Shown: in pieces, positions 9,526-17,942 of the stretch
How the letters are laid out: each line of letters begins with the position of its first letter
How positions within the stretch are numbered: the stretch's first letter is position 1
Assembly (NCBI RefSeq): GCF_004359615.1
Contig: NZ_SCWA01000009.1
Span: 1 to 64,000, forward strand
Source: Macrococcus brunensis
Lineage (GTDB): Bacteria; Bacillota; Bacilli; Staphylococcales; Staphylococcaceae
Length of the DNA stretch: 64,000 bases
Direction of reading: 5' to 3'
The notes under the pieces: generated by a model
The model's database searches: none
What the model saw: the letters and a program-made list of their open reading frames with translations, nothing else
Told to the model about the DNA's origin: nothing
Made by a program: the position numbers and the translations under genes

Positions 9526-10639
9526 CGATAAGCTCCTTGTAGAGCGCTTCGTATTGTGAAGTAATGGCTGTTGAAGAAAAACGTACTTTGATGTCTTCCA
9601 GCATATTGTGCTGCAGCTCTTTGTAATATTTCTCATCAGTCAACAGTTTAATGGCGTAGGCCGCTGCCTGTTCTGAATCTCCTACATCTACTAACAGCCC
9701 TGTTTCCTCGTGTCTGATCACTTCACCGATTCCGCCTGCTCTTGTACCAATACAGACGACTCCGCAGTTCATGGCTTCAAGGAGGACTAAACCAAAGCTT
9801 TCTTTCTCAGACATCAGTAAGAACAGATCTGACATCTGATAGAAGCTCGCCACTTGTTCCTGTTTACCGACAAACATGACATCTTCATCAACGCCAAGTT
9901 TAGAAGCTAGTCTTCTCATTTTAGATAGTTCAGGGCCATCACCGATCAGCAGCAGCTTGACTTTAATAGACTCGCGAACTTTTTTGAACGTATAGAGAAT
10001 ATCCTGTATCCTTTTCACTTTTCTGAAATTTGAGACATGTGAAATGACTTTATAGTCTGCCGGTATCCCGTACATTTTTTTCAGTTCAGTGTTATCGACC
10101 ATCGTAAAATCATTTTCATTGATGAAGTTATACACCGTTCTGATCTGCTTATTCGGTGCAATGAGGGACATCGTGTCCGCAGTCAATGCATCGCTGACAC
10201 TCGTGACAATATCGCTTTCTTCAATTCCAAAACGAATAGCACTTCTCAGTGTTGAATCATAGCCTAAAACAGTGATATCAGTTCCGTGCAATGTCGTGAC
10301 GATTTTGACATCTTTACGGGCAATCTGGCGTCCTAAAATACCACAGATGGCATGAGGAACCGCGTAATGCATATGAAGCACATCTAAGTCATACGCATTG
10401 ATGACTTCCGCTATTTTTGTGGCAAGCGTGATATCATACGGTGGATATTGAAAGACAGCATATTGATTGACATCGACCTGATGGATGGTAATATTCGGTC
10501 GCTGAAACTGTATTCTAAAAGGCGTATTGGAAGTGATGAAATGCACATCATGTCCTCGCTCGGCCATCTGTATACCGAGTTCTGTCGCAATAATGCCTGA
10601 ACCCCCCATTGTCGGGTAGCAGGTTATCCCTATTTTCAT
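9512..10639 (-). CDS. bshA: N-acetyl-alpha-D-glucosaminyl L-malate synthase (bacillithiol step 1)
   Basis: GT4 glycosyltransferase that joins GlcNAc from UDP-GlcNAc to L-malate, the first step in bacillithiol synthesis. 375 residues, two Rossmann domains: [11 protein letters not shown] near 12-22 for acceptor/donor binding and the C-terminal EX7E motif ([16 protein letters not shown]). Directly upstream of cca, as in Bacillus ypjH-cca, but the deacetylase bshB1 that lies next to it in B. subtilis is not here and must be elsewhere. ypdA and brxB in this window belong to the same thiol system. Confidence 0.95.
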   Translation of the reverse strand: MKIGITCYPTMGGSGIIATELGIQMAERGHDVHFITSNTPFRIQFQRPNITIHQVDVNQYAVFQYPPYDITLATKIAEVINAYDLDVLHMHYAVPHAICGILGRQIARKDVKIVTTLHGTDITVLGYDSTLRSAIRFGIEESDIVTSVSDALTADTMSLIAPNKQIRTVYNFINENDFTMVDNTELKKMYGIPADYKVISHVSNFRKVKRIQDILYTFKKVRESIKVKLLLIGDGPELSKMRRLASKLGVDEDVMFVGKQEQVASFYQMSDLFLLMSEKESFGLVLLEAMNCGVVCIGTRAGGIGEVIRHEETGLLVDVGDSEQAAAYAIKLLTDEKYYKELQHNMLEDIKVRFSSTAITSQYEALYKELIDGKA

Positions 10640-11013
10640 GAAAGTCCTCCGTTCTCGTAATAAGTAATGACAGCAAGTGCTGTTCCTTCATTGGTTGCAA
10701 GCGGCACATCGTAGACGTCTGATAGCCTTAGCAGTGCTGAGACATCCGGTTCGTGCGGCTGAGCAGTCAGCGGGTCTCTGAAGAAGAAGATGGCATCTAC
10801 TTCTTTGTTGGCGACAAGTGCCCCTATTTCCTGGTCTCCACCTAGCGGACCAGACTTAAAGCGATGGACGGTAAGTCCTGTCTCAGTAGATACCCGCAGT
10901 CCTGTAGTGCCGGTTGCATATAGTGTATGTTTACTGAATTCGTCCAGATGGTCCTGAATGAATCTGACCAGTGCTTCTTTCTTCTGATCATGTGCTATAA
11001 TAGCAAATTTCAT
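10636..11013 (-). CDS. mgsA: Methylglyoxal synthase
   Basis: Converts dihydroxyacetone phosphate to methylglyoxal and phosphate, a bypass that frees phosphate from glycolysis. 125 residues: substrate-binding TGTTG (34-38), [11 protein letters not shown] with catalytic D60, and [15 protein letters not shown] carrying the conserved D80 and H87. The frame extends upstream, but ATG 11013 follows GAAAGGAAATAAG and matches the family N-terminus MKFAIIAHD. It overlaps bshA by 4 bases. Bacillithiol helps detoxify methylglyoxal in Bacillus, so co-transcription with bshA makes physiological sense (inference). Confidence 0.95.
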   Translation of the reverse strand: MKFAIIAHDQKKEALVRFIQDHLDEFSKHTLYATGTTGLRVSTETGLTVHRFKSGPLGGDQEIGALVANKEVDAIFFFRDPLTAQPHEPDVSALLRLSDVYDVPLATNEGTALAVITYYENGGLS

Positions 11014-11017
11014 AGAC

Positions 11018-11335
11018 TTATTTCCTTTCGAAGCGGTTAAAATCTCGCTCTTCGTATTTCTCCATCGTTGCATCAAAACTTTCAGTGAGATCAATACCCA
11101 TAGAGTTGGCTAAGCAGATCAGCACAAATAAATTATCAGCTAGTTCGAGGCCGATTTCTTTTTGCTGTTCACTTAGCTTCTTCTGTTTAGGTCCGTAGAC
11201 ATGATTGACTTCCCTGGCCAGTTCGCCTACTTCTTCAGTCAGGCGAACCATGTTTTCCATCGGTGTAAAATAACCGACTTTAAAGCCGCTCATATAATCA
11301 TCTACTTGCTGCTGCATGTCTTTTAATGTTTTCAT
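11018..11335 (-). CDS. ypjD: MazG-like nucleotide pyrophosphohydrolase (YpjD type)
   Basis: 105-residue all-alpha NTP pyrophosphatase. The metal-binding helix [12 protein letters not shown] (about 34-45) and the later [20 protein letters not shown] (E-x2-D pattern) are the MazG hallmarks. It likely hydrolyses non-canonical or excess (d)NTPs to monophosphates; the real substrate is unknown. ATG 11335 is taken because AGGAGG precedes it; upstream in-frame codons lack a ribosome site. It starts the minus-strand operon running through mgsA, bshA, cca and birA, and is divergent from the YitT-family gene. Confidence 0.9.
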   Translation of the reverse strand: MKTLKDMQQQVDDYMSGFKVGYFTPMENMVRLTEEVGELAREVNHVYGPKQKKLSEQQKEIGLELADNLFVLICLANSMGIDLTESFDATMEKYEERDFNRFERK

Positions 11336-11397
11336 AAGTCCTCCTATTGCGCCCTGACTTTCTTTCATTATATGATGGATAAAAGGGGTGTAACAAT

Positions 11398-12276
11398 TTG
11401 AATATAAAATTAAAAGCAAGTAATATCATCTTGATATTAATCGGTAGTATTATCTTTAGTTTCGGTATCATCAACTTTAATATGGCTTACCATCTGACAG
11501 AAGGCGGCTTTACCGGTATCGCCCTCATATTATATCATTTATTTGGTATCAGCCCTGCTCTAATGAATCTGATTTTCAATATTCCGCTCTTTATCATCGG
11601 TTATAAGTTTCTCGGTAGAACGTCTTTTCTATATACATTAATCGGTTCGCTTAGTTCCAGTTTCTTTCTCTATATTTTCGAGAAATTTCCTTTTAACTTT
11701 TCTCTCGCAGAACAGGACCTGTTTCTTGTCGCTCTGCTAGGCGGTGTTATGATTGGCATCGGTCTCGGTATCATCCTACGAGCTGGCGGGACGACAGGCG
11801 GTGTTGATATTATCGCCCGTGTGACGAAAAAGGAATTCAACTGGCCGATGGGACAAGTCATCTTTATTTTTGACTGCATCGTACTCGTCATCACTTATTT
11901 CGCCCTAGGTGATATTAGAATCACGCTCTACACTTTAATCTGCGTCTTTGTGGGTGGTAAGATTATTGACATCGTTCAGGATGCAGGATATACAGCGCGA
12001 GGCGCACTTATTATCTCTGATGAATACAATCAAATCGGGGATGCTATCAATACCGTACTGGAAAGAGGCGTCACGCAGATTTCTGCGCATGGCCAGTATT
12101 CGAAGACAGAACGTCCCATGCTCTACTGCGTAGTCCCTAAAAACGAAATCTCAAGACTCCGTCAGTTGATCCATGCGATTGACCCTCATGCCTTTGTCTC
12201 TATGCTGGAAGTTCATGAGGTCCACGGTGAAGGATTTACGCTCGATGAAAATAAACAGCTGATACAGCAACATTAA
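11398..12276 (+). CDS. ypjC: YitT-family membrane protein (DUF161/DUF2179), YpjC-like
   Basis: 292 residues with a TTG start at 11398 preceded by AAAAGGGGTG. About five or six hydrophobic helices lie in residues 8-170, including GGVMIGIGLGIILRAGGTTGG; a soluble C-terminal DUF2179 domain follows (about 205-285, AHGQYSKTERPMLYCVV). Function is unknown; YitT proteins are proposed transporters. Gene position next to ypjD matches Bacillus ypjC, though here the gene is divergent from ypjD. Confidence 0.88.
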   Translation: MNIKLKASNIILILIGSIIFSFGIINFNMAYHLTEGGFTGIALILYHLFGISPALMNLIFNIPLFIIGYKFLGRTSFLYTLIGSLSSSFFLYIFEKFPFNFSLAEQDLFLVALLGGVMIGIGLGIILRAGGTTGGVDIIARVTKKEFNWPMGQVIFIFDCIVLVITYFALGDIRITLYTLICVFVGGKIIDIVQDAGYTARGALIISDEYNQIGDAINTVLERGVTQISAHGQYSKTERPMLYCVVPKNEISRLRQLIHAIDPHAFVSMLEVHEVHGEGFTLDENKQLIQQH

Positions 12277-12277
12277 A

Positions 12278-12308
12278 AAAAGTTCTATCCCGGAAGGATA
12301 GAACTTTT
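12278..12308 (+). terminator. Bidirectional terminator between convergent genes
   Basis: Perfect 13-bp inverted repeat (AAAAGTTCTATCC / GGATAGAACTTTT) with a 4-base CGGA loop, starting 2 bases after the YitT-family stop and ending 5 bases before the end of the metallopeptidase gene. A and T runs flank both sides. Confidence 0.92.
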
Positions 12309-12312
12309 TAAT

Positions 12313-13008
12313 TTAATCACTGCTTCTTGCCAGCATAAACATTCTCAGGAATTCTGCGACTGCGATAGCTGTAGCAGCAACATAGGTCATCGCAGCAGCT
12401 GAGAGCACTGACTTCGCATGACGGTATTCCTGTGTATCAACCATCTGTAACTTTTCAATTTGATTCATTGCGCGACGAGAAGCGTCAAATTCAACTGGCA
12501 ATGTGACGATAGAAAACAGAACAGCGAAAAACATAAAGAATACGCCTGCCCAGATTGCTAAAGTCCCTAAACTGCTGCCAGATGATGAAATACCTGTTAA
12601 GACAGCACCGATCATAATAAGCAGATAGCTAAATGAAGTCCCTAAGTTCGCAAGGGGTAATAAACTAGAACGTACTTTCAAGAAGTTATAGCCTGTTGCA
12701 TGCTGAATGGCATGTCCCACTTCGTGCGCGGCAATTGCAGTTGCTGCAACACTTGGCTGACGGAAGTTAGAAGGACTTAAAACCACTCGTTTTGTACGTG
12801 GATCATAATGGTCTGATAAGAAACCTTGACCTTCCAGTACTTGAACATCGTGAATGCCATTTGCAGCCAGAATTTCTTCTGCTACCTGTTTTCCGGACTT
12901 GCCTGAAGTCGATCTGACTTTAGAATATTTGTTGTATGTCGATTTAACCTTATGCTGGAAATACATAGGAATCAACATGATAATAACGAAATAAATAATA
13001 TAGCTCAT
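12313..13008 (-). CDS. Membrane zinc metallopeptidase (YugP family)
   Basis: 231 residues: N-terminal membrane helix (about 3-17), catalytic HEVGH with H95, E96 and H99, then a hydrophobic stretch with three helices (about 118-175 and 205-225). The HExxH-type site predicts a zinc-dependent peptidase embedded in the membrane, like Bacillus YugP; its substrate is unknown. A GGAGGAAAT site precedes the start. It is inserted between the YitT-family gene and the DUF1405 gene, where Bacillus has ypjB, so this is a lineage-specific neighbour. Confidence 0.87.
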   Translation of the reverse strand: MSYIIYFVIIMLIPMYFQHKVKSTYNKYSKVRSTSGKSGKQVAEEILAANGIHDVQVLEGQGFLSDHYDPRTKRVVLSPSNFRQPSVAATAIAAHEVGHAIQHATGYNFLKVRSSLLPLANLGTSFSYLLIMIGAVLTGISSSGSSLGTLAIWAGVFFMFFAVLFSIVTLPVEFDASRRAMNQIEKLQMVDTQEYRHAKSVLSAAAMTYVAATAIAVAEFLRMFMLARSSD

Positions 13009-13059
13009 CGATTTCCTCCTAGATAATTTGCTTACCTCTATTTTATTGAGAAGGTCAGA

Positions 13060-13641
13060 TTAAGTCAAATAATTCATGCCGACAAATTTACGCCACAGAA
13101 TGACGATAGGTATGACCGTCAGCCAGAACGCAAAATAACCGATATGTCTGATGTAGGTCTCGAGCATACTATAGACCGGATACTGCATATAGACGTAATC
13201 AATCACATCATTATGAAAGACCCAGATAAGCGTCGCTAAAATATGCCATTTCTTTATCTTAAAAAACGGTAAAAATAAGAAAGCTTCTATCGCCATAATA
13301 CCATGCGAGACACATAACATGAGTCCCGTAGCCGTCACTTCACCCATTTCAATGAAGGTGAAAATATTCATGACGACTGCCCACACACCATATTTAATCA
13401 GTGTGACAAAAGCGAGTGCCTCAAAAAGTCCAGAATGTTTTTTCAGGACAATGAAAAAGAGCGCGATACATAAAAAAAGACTCGCTGTCGGACTGTCAGG
13501 AACAAACGGCATGAAGTACCAGCGAGTATGTTCTAACTGCCCTAGATACCAGTAATAACCATAAAGTGTTCCTAAAAGATTGCAGATGATTAGAAAGATA
13601 AGAAAATAGCGGTTCGTCAACCAGAAATAAAGCTGCTGCAT
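13060..13641 (-). CDS. ypjA: DUF1405 membrane protein (YpjA family)
   Basis: 193-residue integral membrane protein with about six hydrophobic segments and no soluble domain. The YYWYLGQLEHTRWYFMPFVPDSP stretch (near 28-50) is the DUF1405 signature. Function unknown. Position just after qcrC, separated by a terminator, matches Bacillus qcrABC-ypjA, so a role near the respiratory chain is possible, but the sequence shows no cofactor site. Confidence 0.85.
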   Translation of the reverse strand: MQQLYFWLTNRYFLIFLIICNLLGTLYGYYWYLGQLEHTRWYFMPFVPDSPTASLFLCIALFFIVLKKHSGLFEALAFVTLIKYGVWAVVMNIFTFIEMGEVTATGLMLCVSHGIMAIEAFLFLPFFKIKKWHILATLIWVFHNDVIDYVYMQYPVYSMLETYIRHIGYFAFWLTVIPIVILWRKFVGMNYLT

Positions 13642-13662
13642 ACAAATCCTCCTATAAAAAAA

Positions 13663-13683
13663 GAGTCATCTAAAAGATGACTC
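13663..13683 (-). terminator. Terminator of the qcrABC operon
   Basis: Perfect 9-bp stem (GAGTCATCT / AGATGACTC) with an AAA loop, 8 bases after the qcrC stop, followed on the minus strand by seven T residues. Confidence 0.92.
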
Positions 13684-13690
13684 TCAATTG

Positions 13691-14479
13691 TTATTTCTTT
13701 AAAGGTTTACCGTTTTCATCAGTCAGTTCAAGTTTAGCTACATATTCAGCAACTTGCTTGATCTGATCTTTAGATAACGTATCTTTAAATGATGGCATTT
13801 TACCAGCACCATTTGTTACGAATGCTTCAACAGCTGCAGGCTGTAAGTTAGCTTCTACTAAGTTAGGACCTGCTCCACCTGTCAGCTCACCACCGTGACA
13901 ACTTGTACAGTTAGACTTGATGATGTCTGTATAGACTGGATCTTTTTTATCTAAGTTAGAGAAAGTGATTTTACCTTGTGCTTCTTGTTTTTCCCAGTCA
14001 TGATAGTGACTAGATTCCCAAGTTGTATAGAATAAAATAGCTACAGTCAGTAACATCATACCTGAAGCCACTGGACGTTTATACCATAAACGGTGACGGC
14101 TCGTATCTAACCAAGGCGCAAGCAGTAATGCTGCGAATGCGATACCTGGTAAGACGATAGCACCGAACGTGTTGAACGGACCAGAAGCGTAAGTGTATTT
14201 TAAGATCTGGTATAAGAATAAGAAATACCAGTCAGGAAGTGGTGTATACCCTGTATCAGAAGGATCAGCTACACGCTCAAGCGGCGCTGGATGCGCAACA
14301 GTTAAGCATAAGAATGCGATTAAGAAAACCGCACCTGTCATCCATTCTTTCAGTAAGAAGTCGGGCCAGAAACTTTCTGTTTTACCCGGAAATTCTGAAT
14401 AATCTCTGTTTAATTTGGCTTTCTCGTATTTTTTAATACGTGAATCACCAACAAATGTCATCCCTTTACCGCGATGCAT
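13691..14479 (-). CDS. qcrC: Menaquinol:cytochrome c reductase, cytochrome b/c subunit
   Basis: Subunit of the Bacillus-type bc complex that passes electrons from menaquinol to cytochrome c while moving protons. 262 residues: three membrane helices (about 48-64, 104-121, 138-152) corresponding to the C-terminal part of cytochrome b, fused to a c-type domain with one heme site C191-x2-C194-H195 and probable axial ligand M228 in GAGKMPSF. The N-terminus MHRGKGMTFVGDSR is the family one. Heme attachment requires the ResABC system encoded at 39.2-42.5 kb. Confidence 0.96.
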   Translation of the reverse strand: MHRGKGMTFVGDSRIKKYEKAKLNRDYSEFPGKTESFWPDFLLKEWMTGAVFLIAFLCLTVAHPAPLERVADPSDTGYTPLPDWYFLFLYQILKYTYASGPFNTFGAIVLPGIAFAALLLAPWLDTSRHRLWYKRPVASGMMLLTVAILFYTTWESSHYHDWEKQEAQGKITFSNLDKKDPVYTDIIKSNCTSCHGGELTGGAGPNLVEANLQPAAVEAFVTNGAGKMPSFKDTLSKDQIKQVAEYVAKLELTDENGKPLKK

Positions 14480-14506
14480 CTCTCATTACCTCCTTTTATA
14501 TTCGGT

Positions 14507-15181
14507 TTATAATGGACCAGAAATACCTTGTTTACGAATCATAATAAAGTGAGCCGCTAATAACGCGAATAAACATGCAGGTAAGAAGAACACGTGAATC
14601 GCGAAGAAACGTGTTAACGTCTGAGCACCGACAATCTGTGCGTCACCGGCAAGCAACGTCTTCACCCATCCTCCGATGAATGGTACAGATTCTGCAATCT
14701 GAAGACCTACTTTAGTACCGAATAAAGCTTTCATATCCCATGGTAATAAGTAACCAGTGAAACTTAAACCAACCATAATAATAAAGATTAATACGCCGAC
14801 AACCCAGTTTAATTCTCGAGGCTGTTTGTATGAACCTGTAAAGAATACACGAAGTGTATGCAGGAACATCATAACCACAACGATACTCGCACCCCAGTGG
14901 TGCATACCACGAACGATAACACCCGCTGCTACGTCATGCTGTAAATAGTAAACTGATTTCCATGCATTGACGATATCGGGTACGTAATACATAGTTAAGA
15001 ACATACCTGATAATACTTGGATTACTGTGATGAAGAATGTTAAACCACCGAAGCAGTAGACGAATGCAGAAAAGTGATAAGCAGGGTTGACATGCTCAGG
15101 CACCTCATGATCCGCAATATCTCGCCAGATGGGTGTTACATCAAGTCGATCATCGACCCAGTCATAGATTTTCTCGATCAT
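14507..15181 (-). CDS. qcrB: Menaquinol:cytochrome c reductase, cytochrome b subunit
   Basis: 224 residues with four membrane helices corresponding to the N-terminal half of cytochrome b6. Histidines in MHHWGASIVVVMMFLHTLR and FFAIHVFFLPACLFALLAAHF are positioned to bind two b hemes. C43 (in FVYCFGG) matches the cysteine that in Bacillus QcrB covalently holds an extra c-type heme. The SFTGYLLPWD motif (about 140-149) lines the quinol site. Middle gene of qcrA-qcrB-qcrC, with 12-base and 27-base gaps. Confidence 0.96.
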   Translation of the reverse strand: MIEKIYDWVDDRLDVTPIWRDIADHEVPEHVNPAYHFSAFVYCFGGLTFFITVIQVLSGMFLTMYYVPDIVNAWKSVYYLQHDVAAGVIVRGMHHWGASIVVVMMFLHTLRVFFTGSYKQPRELNWVVGVLIFIIMVGLSFTGYLLPWDMKALFGTKVGLQIAESVPFIGGWVKTLLAGDAQIVGAQTLTRFFAIHVFFLPACLFALLAAHFIMIRKQGISGPL

Positions 15182-15193
15182 TTAATTACCCTC

Positions 15194-15697
15194 CTATTTC
15201 GCTAACTCATTCGGATGCTTTTTACCGATCGTCAGCATTCCGCCTTTTTCGCCTGTTTCATACTGATCAAGTGGTGCAAGTGGTGGTGTACCTGGAATAT
15301 TCTTACCGTTCTTCTCGTAACGACCGTTATGACAAGGACAGAAGAATTGATTCGGATTGCTCGCATCACCATTCCAGTTAACCGTACAACCTAAGTGTTT
15401 ACAAGTCGGTGAAAGTGCAACAATGTTTTCGCCGTCTTTATAAACCCAAGCGAATTCAGTAACTTCACTTGTATACCAAGCGTCTTTCTGTTCAAATTTA
15501 AAATCAACCTTAGTTGGTTCTTCTTTGATTTCAGAGACTTTGACACTTGTTGTAATCATATTTCCAGCCGCTCCACTCTTGAAGACTGGATCCAGCGCAA
15601 AACGACCTAATGGTAAAGCGATACCAGCAGCCATAAATGATCCAACTCCCATCAGGGAATAGTTTAAAAATTGGCGTCTTGTGACACGTTGGCTCAT
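15194..15697 (-). CDS. qcrA: Menaquinol:cytochrome c reductase, Rieske iron-sulfur subunit
   Basis: 167 residues. A twin-arginine-like leader TRRQFLNYSLMGVGSF followed by a hydrophobic helix predicts Tat-dependent insertion. The Rieske [2Fe-2S] ligands are C99-x-H101 (CKHLGC with C104 forming the disulfide) and C120-x-C122-H123 (CPCHNGRY). First gene of qcrABC, with GAGGGGGGAAAA as ribosome site and a good promoter upstream. Confidence 0.96.
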   Translation of the reverse strand: MSQRVTRRQFLNYSLMGVGSFMAAGIALPLGRFALDPVFKSGAAGNMITTSVKVSEIKEEPTKVDFKFEQKDAWYTSEVTEFAWVYKDGENIVALSPTCKHLGCTVNWNGDASNPNQFFCPCHNGRYEKNGKNIPGTPPLAPLDQYETGEKGGMLTIGKKHPNELAK

Positions 15698-15752
15698 TTA
15701 GTTTTCCCCCCTCTAATGCTTTGTTAATTCAAAAATATACTAGGACATATCA

Positions 15753-15781
15753 ATTTTAGCCTAATAAATTAGGATGGTCAA
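15753..15781 (-). promoter_or_regulatory. qcrABC promoter with inverted repeat in the spacer
   Basis: On the minus strand: -35 TTGACC (15776-15781), 17-base spacer, -10 TAAAAT (15753-15758). The spacer holds the 6-bp inverted repeat CCTAAT-TT-ATTAGG (15760-15773), well placed for a repressor to block RNA polymerase. The regulator is unknown. Immediately upstream (15787-15793) TGTCGGA differs by one base from the Spo0A box TGTCGAA. Confidence 0.7.
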
Positions 15782-15813
15782 TAAAATGTCGGAAATATGT
15801 CATGAAAATTTAA

Positions 15814-16242
15814 TTACTTATTCCACATTGAAATAATCGTTCTCATCAAGTTTTTGACTTGTGGTTCAATCATTTCTTCACGCATGTCAGCATCCATTGA
15901 AGCAAGTGGAAATACATTCACTTTGAACTGTGTCTCAGCAGTTTCAAATCGAGAATGTGAAGGTGTCACAAAAAGGATATTTCTCATACCATAGCTTTTT
16001 AATTGTTCACCAATCACAGTCGCAAGTGTATAATCCTCCTGCACTTGTACAGGCGGAACAAGCAGGACTCTGCCTTTAAACTGATTTTCAACTGATAAGG
16101 TCATCATCTGAATCACTTCGTAGCTATCAACGATATTCAGAAGCTGGTTTCTATAATCCACATCGATAACAGGAATAATAGCTGTATCAATATATTCGAG
16201 CTGGTGCTTAATATCCTTTAAGTCCTGATGATTGAATAACAT
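15814..16242 (-). CDS. ypiF: DUF2487 protein (YpiF family)
   Basis: 142-residue soluble protein of unknown function, matching Bacillus YpiF by position (between ypiB and qcrA) and the N-terminal HQDLKDIKHQLEYIDTAIIPVI pattern. It reads as an alternating alpha/beta domain without catalytic signature or membrane segment. It starts one base after the ypiB stop region, so it is the last gene of the aroC-aroB-aroA-ypiA-ypiB-ypiF series. Confidence 0.8.
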   Translation of the reverse strand: MLFNHQDLKDIKHQLEYIDTAIIPVIDVDYRNQLLNIVDSYEVIQMMTLSVENQFKGRVLLVPPVQVQEDYTLATVIGEQLKSYGMRNILFVTPSHSRFETAETQFKVNVFPLASMDADMREEMIEPQVKNLMRTIISMWNK

Positions 16243-16243
16243 G

Positions 16244-16750
16244 TTAACGCTCCTTCAGTTTCTTAAGTAGCTTGCTGTAATAATCAAAATTTGATCTCTC
16301 ATTCATGATCAGCGCTAAATCAATTCTTGTTTCGACCATCGCTGTCATCTGTCTTTTCATCCTGGCGGTTAAGATCACTTCGTCTGGCAGCTGCTGTTTC
16401 TCCATCTGTTCAAGCAGCCACTCGTATTCATACATCTGATTAATCTTATCATCTCTGAATGTGATATACAGATAAAATGGCTGTTCGATTTGGTTCAGAA
16501 GGTTAAAGATGACATCCGGTTCCGTCAATATCATATTGTCGTAGTTGAAGAGCAGCTGAAAGCTTGATGTTAGTGTCAGACCATTCTGTCCTTCCTCTGG
16601 TGCACTGAACCGGCAGTACTCCATGACAGGATGATCTTTCAGATAGTTAAGCACCCAGACTGTCTCTTTATTTCTAATATGATATTGAAAGAGAATATAT
16701 TTGAGCAGACCGCGACGTTCTTCTACTAAATCAGTGACCATAAGGCTCAA
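16244..16750 (-). CDS. ypiB: YpiB family protein (UPF0302)
   Basis: 168 residues, hydrophilic. The N-terminal KYILFQYHIRNKETVWVLNYLKDHPV and C-terminal ARMKRQMTAMVETRIDLALI...FDYYSKLLKKL segments are the UPF0302 family regions. Function is not established. It overlaps ypiA by 20 bases, implying coupled translation. Confidence 0.85.
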   Translation of the reverse strand: MSLMVTDLVEERRGLLKYILFQYHIRNKETVWVLNYLKDHPVMEYCRFSAPEEGQNGLTLTSSFQLLFNYDNMILTEPDVIFNLLNQIEQPFYLYITFRDDKINQMYEYEWLLEQMEKQQLPDEVILTARMKRQMTAMVETRIDLALIMNERSNFDYYSKLLKKLKER

Positions 16751-17942
16751 AGTTCGGATCTAGTTTAATCAGCTGCTGTTCTACTTTGTCAGCCTGCTGG
16801 CCGATTTCAAGAAGATAGCTGTAATACTCGTTTAAATAATCTATATTTTCCTGCAGATCCGGATACACGTCCTCGAAGAAATGCTGAGCTTCTTTGTATC
16901 GTTCCAGCTGCTGATAACTGTATGCAAGCGTCCATTTAACGACTGGATCCATTTCTTCTTCATCAATCATTGAAAAGAGCTGAATCATCTCTTCAAACTT
17001 TTCTTCTTCTTTATAATAATCTGCAAGCAGCAATGACGCTTCTGTATAAGAAGGATCAATGGTCAGTGCCTGAATCAGCAGCTGCTCACCCTCTGTATCT
17101 TTCTGTCTTAACATAATGCGTGCAGTATCCACCATCAGTTCTTTGAAGAACTCATTGATCAGAAGCCCTTTTTTACCGACTAGTATCGCTTCATCGTACC
17201 TGCGCTCCGCTTCAAGCAAGTTGACAAGAACTAGATAAGCCTGCATATAGTCAGGATCTTTGTCTATTAAAGTGGTCAGCTCCTGCACGGCATCCTGCAG
17301 GTGATCATTTTTCTCAAGTGCCAGTGCTTTTTTAAAGAAATCGTCACTTGTCATATCTTCTTCATTCAGCGACTGATAATAGCTTTCAGCATCCTCGTAG
17401 TTACCTGCCTGAAGCATGCAGTCAGCTAACCGGCTTGTCAGATTGACACGGTTAATATGTGTCTCACCTGCTGATAACAGCTGTTCATAACGGCGCGCGG
17501 CCTGTAAATACTCACCATCATAGTAAAGCAGCTCCCCGAGCGCAAATGACACGATTAAATCGTCCGGTGCAAGTTCTTCTGCTTGTCGCAGCTTCTGCAG
17601 TGCCACTTCAAGCATATCCTGCTGCTGATAGAGGTCCGCTTCAAGCAGCAGACGTTCTGTTGTCAGTGGCGACTGGTGCAGAACTGTAAGAGCTTTATCA
17701 AGATCGTTTTCATCCACTAATCCTTCTATATAGTAGACGAGCAGTTCCTGTTCATCCGGATAAAGCAGATAAAGCTGTTCAAATACTTTAAGACCCTGTG
17801 GTACAAGACCATATTGATAAAGCGTTTCTCCTAATATAAATAAGGCATCATGGTCATCAGAACCAAGTGCACGATTTACATTGTCGTCCAGGTTCTCAAT
17901 ATGTTGCAGATGAATCTGATCAATCAGTTCATATATATTCAT
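16731..17942 (-). CDS. ypiA: Tetratricopeptide-repeat protein (YpiA family)
   Basis: 403 residues made almost entirely of helical TPR-like repeats (for example ALGELLYYDGEYLQAARRYEQL and LALEKNDHLQDAVQELTTLI), acidic overall, with no signal peptide. TPR solenoids bind partner proteins; the partner here is unknown. The gene overlaps aroA by 4 bases and is followed by ypiB and ypiF, so its expression is tied to the shikimate pathway. Confidence 0.86.
   Translation of the reverse strand: MNIYELIDQIHLQHIENLDDNVNRALGSDDHDALFILGETLYQYGLVPQGLKVFEQLYLLYPDEQELLVYYIEGLVDENDLDKALTVLHQSPLTTERLLLEADLYQQQDMLEVALQKLRQAEELAPDDLIVSFALGELLYYDGEYLQAARRYEQLLSAGETHINRVNLTSRLADCMLQAGNYEDAESYYQSLNEEDMTSDDFFKKALALEKNDHLQDAVQELTTLIDKDPDYMQAYLVLVNLLEAERRYDEAILVGKKGLLINEFFKELMVDTARIMLRQKDTEGEQLLIQALTIDPSYTEASLLLADYYKEEEKFEEMIQLFSMIDEEEMDPVVKWTLAYSYQQLERYKEAQHFFEDVYPDLQENIDYLNEYYSYLLEIGQQADKVEQQLIKLDPNFEPYGH

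Noticed and set aside
9526-9636. Upstream extension of cca into bshA
   Set aside because: The added 37 residues are bshA sequence read in another frame; ATG 9525 has a good AAGGAG site and matches the family start.
15133-15381. Open frame on the plus strand across the qcrA/qcrB junction
   Set aside because: Antisense to two well-supported genes with conserved cofactor motifs; no ribosome site.
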